From Acidobacteriota bacterium (GTDB lineage: Bacteria; Acidobacteriota; UBA6911; RPQK01), in contig RPQK01000322.1 in NCBI GenBank assembly GCA_003819755.1, positions 1 to 8,204 of the forward strand: a DNA stretch of 8,204 bases. Reading direction: 5' to 3'. The first letter of the stretch is position 1. The number at the start of each line of letters is the position of its first letter. This document shows, one piece after another, positions 6,893 through 8,204 of this stretch. The notes under the pieces are model-generated. The model was not told the DNA's origin. It did no database searches and saw only the letters and a list, made by a program, of their open reading frames with translations. A program made the translations under genes and the position numbers.

Positions 6893-7113
6893 GGCCTGAA
6901 AGGCCGACACATATTAGCCCGGGGTGAAGCGTTTTGTGCGGAACCCCGGGGGCAGAAATTCGAGCCGAGCTGGCTAGCCCTGAAGGGGCGTAACAAACTG
7001 CAGGATTGACATTTGTCACGCCCTTTCAGGGCTGCTACATCTTCTGGGGACCTTACCCGCGGTTCCGCAAAAAACGCTTCACCCCGGGCTGATATGTGCC
7101 GGCCTTTCAGGCC
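6893..7113. repeat. 221-base nested inverted repeat, REP-like
   Basis: Outer arms 6893-6950 and 7056-7113 are inverted copies, 58 bases each, differing at four positions. Inner arms 6976-6997 and 7012-7033 are 22-base inverted copies differing at two positions, around a 14-base centre. The unpaired spacers between outer and inner arms (25 and 22 bases) are unrelated. Each arm carries a mini-palindrome with the core CCTGAAAGG: 6895-6903, the variant 6979-6987 (CCTGAAGGG), and the inverted CCTTTCAGG at 7022-7030 and 7103-7111. The four copies form a symmetrical set. The structure resembles interspersed REP/BIME-type elements rather than an insertion sequence, because no transposase fits inside. 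Short frames through it are translations of the repeat, not genes. I believe related CCTGAAAGG repeats are widespread in soil-bacterial genomes, but this is unverified. Confidence 0.85.
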
Positions 7114-7193
7114 CATGGCGACATGATTGAACTTCTTCCCAACACTCTCGCTACGCGCTCGGCTCTGAAAGCGTCCGGGCTTGCGTCAGAAGG

Positions 7194-7620
7194 ACTCAGG
7201 GCCCCGTAGAAGACCCAGAACGAACCGTTGACTGACCTTCCATCGAGCACCTTGACCATCAGTTCCAGGTTCTCCGGCTCGAAGAAGTAGAAGTAGCCCG
7301 AGTCCCGTGTGACCTGGACCGCGGAGCCCCATCCCGATGCCCCGCCTGGTGTCTGCCACCTGACGCTCACATCGAATCTCGACCGTCCCTGGCCGGACCG
7401 GATCAGCGATGAGCGAACCCACCGGGGGTCCACGCCGGGCGAACCGACCGAGGTGGTCGTCCACGTCTGTCCCTCCGTCCAACGACTTGTGGATGGCCGC
7501 AATGCCTCCCGTATAGATGAGATTGCTCTTGAAGGGATCAAAGGCTATGGAATGGTTAGAGAGACTACTATTCCGAACCCAGGTAGCCCCGCCATCCCTG
7601 CTCTTGTATAGAGAGTCGTC
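7194..7620 (-). pseudogene. frameshifted 3' fragment of a BNR/Asp-box repeat (beta-propeller) protein
   Basis: Reading the minus strand from 7620 gives LYKSRDGGATW, a perfect Asp-box (SxDxGxTW). It continues through AFDPFKSNLIYTGG and HKSLDGG, another propeller blade. At base 7470 one extra base breaks the frame. Skipping it restores QTWTTTSVGSPGVDPRWV, completing the second Asp-box as SLDGG-QTW. The new frame runs on into a C-terminal domain seen in many secreted bacterial proteins: FDVSVRWQTPGGASG, then DSGYFYFFEPENLELMVKVL, then DGRSVNGSFWVFYGALS. Similarity stops abruptly at the codon 7194-7196. The remaining frame, to a stop at 7107, reads into flanking sequence and the repeat. The N-terminal blades, any signal peptide and the end of the C-terminal domain are missing. 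The parent was probably an exported propeller protein. Confidence in decay is high unless the extra base is an assembly error. Confidence 0.8.
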
Positions 7621-7680
7621 GAGATCACGCCGCTGTGATCAGATCGCGAGCTGGAGGACAAGGGGACCGGGAGTCCTCCT

Positions 7681-7857
7681 TCAGAACTCACACTTCTTCG
7701 TCTCGGGGTTCCATTTTCCGTTCTTTGATTCACACAAAAGCTCAAGCGCCGAGTTGCCCGAGTCGGAGCCGGGATCGATGATGTTCAGTAGTCCGAATTC
7801 GCTCGCCAGATCTTCCCCACTTATTTGACCACCTGGATTTTCCCCACCTCCACTCAT
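7681..7857 (-). CDS. orphan 58-residue frame, possible C-terminal fragment of an unknown protein
   Basis: The frame starts at ATG 7857 and ends at TGA 7681-7683. It is hydrophilic, with a Gly-rich start (MSGGGENPGGQ), a middle DLASEFGLLNIIDPGSDSG, and a two-cysteine end: C42 and C56 within LLCESKNGKWNPETKKCEF. The composition is protein-like and the end (CxxxxGKWNPETKKC) looks like a natural C-terminus. An in-frame stop (TAA) sits only 9-11 bases before the ATG, exactly where the ADOP fragment on the other strand begins. The frame is therefore either a tiny intact gene or the tail of a longer one cut at that junction. No ribosome-binding site is obvious. No family recognised. Confidence 0.4.
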   Translation of the reverse strand: MSGGGENPGGQISGEDLASEFGLLNIIDPGSDSGNSALELLCESKNGKWNPETKKCEF

Positions 7858-7860
7858 TCC

Positions 7861-8082
7861 AGCTTAGGCCTGGACGATCGTCCCGAGCGCATTTGGGGCG
7901 AGCTGGTTTCAGGCAACTACTTCGCGGTGCTCGGTGTGAAGCCGCAAGTCGGGCGCGTCTTCTCCCCCGACGAGTACGGCGACAAGCTGGGCGGCTACCC
8001 GGTTGTCGTCATTGGGGACGCGCTCTGGCGGCGGCTTTTCCACGCCGATCCGGGCGCGATCGGCAGAACGTTGCGCATAAAC
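7861..8082 (+). pseudogene. internal fragment of an ADOP-type ABC transporter permease (MacB-like periplasmic domain)
   Basis: The plus-strand frame from about S13 onward reads DRPERIWGELVSGNYFAVLG, then VKPQVGRVFSPDEY, then YPVVVIGDALWRRLF, then DPGAIGRTLRIN. This is the characteristic early periplasmic region of acidobacterial duplicated orphan permeases. Full-length members are around 800 aa with FtsX-like membrane domains. Here only about 74 residues remain. The N-terminal first membrane helix is missing, since the frame before 7861 reads antisense through the 58-residue frame. Similarity stops at about 8082, and a stop codon follows at 8089-8091. No start codon of the real gene is present; the ATG at 7825 lies outside the homologous part. 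It cannot be functional. Family assignment is confident because several consecutive blocks match. Confidence 0.8.
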
Positions 8083-8086
8083 CCTG

Positions 8087-8204
8087 TCTGAAACGCTTCA
8101 TGAAGAGGGCGGCCGGAAAGCCCCATGACGCAATAGCCGCCGTAAAAGGCGAATTGCACCAGCGAGCTCTCGAAATTGCTGATGAGCAGGATATTCTTGA
8201 ACGC
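8087..8204 (-). pseudogene. frameshifted fragment of an FHS-family (FucP-like) MFS sugar permease, running off the window
   Basis: Minus-strand translation from the right edge gives FKNILLISNFESSLVQFAFY, then GGYCVMG, which matches the TM1-TM2 region of fucose/galactose/glucose:H+ symporters of the FHS family. After the codon at 8121-8123 one base (8120) must be skipped to continue as FPAALFMKRF, the conserved end of TM2 and the following cytoplasmic loop. Similarity ends near 8087, where the FSYKTG continuation expected in the family is replaced by sequence leading into the ADOP fragment. The gene therefore lost everything after the second helix and also carries a frameshift. The 5' part lies beyond the window. 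An assembly error could explain the frameshift but not the truncation as simply. Confidence 0.72.

Noticed and set aside
6555..7019. 154-codon minus-strand frame across the glycosyltransferase start and the repeat
   Set aside because: Its first third is translated repeat sequence and its end overlaps the glycosyltransferase in another frame; no domain or ribosome site was seen.
6893..7113. Insertion sequence or MITE with terminal inverted repeats
   Set aside because: There is no transposase and no target-site duplication visible at the ends; the nested four-core symmetry fits a REP-like element better, although a MITE is not fully excluded.
6865..7116. 83-codon minus-strand frame lying inside the nested repeat
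   Set aside because: It is wholly explained by the inverted repeat arms; symmetrical DNA of this kind gives spurious frames on both strands.
7309..7611. 100-codon plus-strand frame opposite the BNR fragment
   Set aside because: The minus strand carries Asp-box and secreted-protein signatures in two frames; the plus frame has none.
8092..8204. Plus-strand continuation after the ADOP stop (KRFMKRAAGKPHDAIAAVKG)
   Set aside because: It is open to the edge and looks superficially protein-like, but the opposite strand matches FHS permease TM1-TM2 much better.

Overview
The window looks like accessory chromosomal DNA from a moderately GC-rich, free-living bacterium. An Acidobacteriota or related soil lineage fits best. 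The clearest pointer is a fragment of an ADOP-type ABC permease (acidobacterial duplicated orphan permease family) near the right end. This placement is an inference from gene types, not from a marker gene. No transposase, integrase, CRISPR array, tRNA or rRNA was recognised.

Left third, minus strand: a hybrid sensor kinase (PAS, coiled coil, HisKA_3-type kinase, C-terminal NarL-type receiver without a DNA-binding domain; 1328-3058) lies upstream of a manganese catalase (164-1126), separated by about 200 bases that hold a perfect 9-bp hairpin. A role for the kinase in oxidative or envelope stress is suggested only by this proximity.

Middle, plus strand: after a 391-base divergent non-coding region with several hairpins come a DUF5674-family gene (3450-3794) and a small acidic/helical protein gene (3797-4129) in a tightly coupled pair. 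They are followed by the C-terminal remnant of a SAM-dependent methyltransferase (4126-4647). Converging on it from the minus strand is a large GT-C-type membrane glycosyltransferase (4667-6613). It has an unusual soluble beta-rich insert between its first two membrane helices. A hairpin with a T-rich tail separates the convergent ends.

Right end, 6893-8204: the most unusual part. A 221-base nested inverted repeat (four copies of a CCTGAAAGG-core mini-palindrome, two facing each way) is followed by a chain of short gene fragments abutting each other on alternating strands. They are the C-terminal part of a BNR/Asp-box propeller protein with a frameshift, an orphan 58-residue reading frame, an internal slice of an ADOP permease with both ends missing, and the N-terminal part of an FHS-family (FucP-like) sugar permease with a frameshift that runs off the window. 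This reads as a gene graveyard or rearrangement hot spot next to a REP-like repeat. An assembly chimera is the main alternative.

No complete, clearly novel multi-gene system was found. The best candidates for follow-up are the nested repeat with its adjoining debris and the coupled DUF5674 pair.
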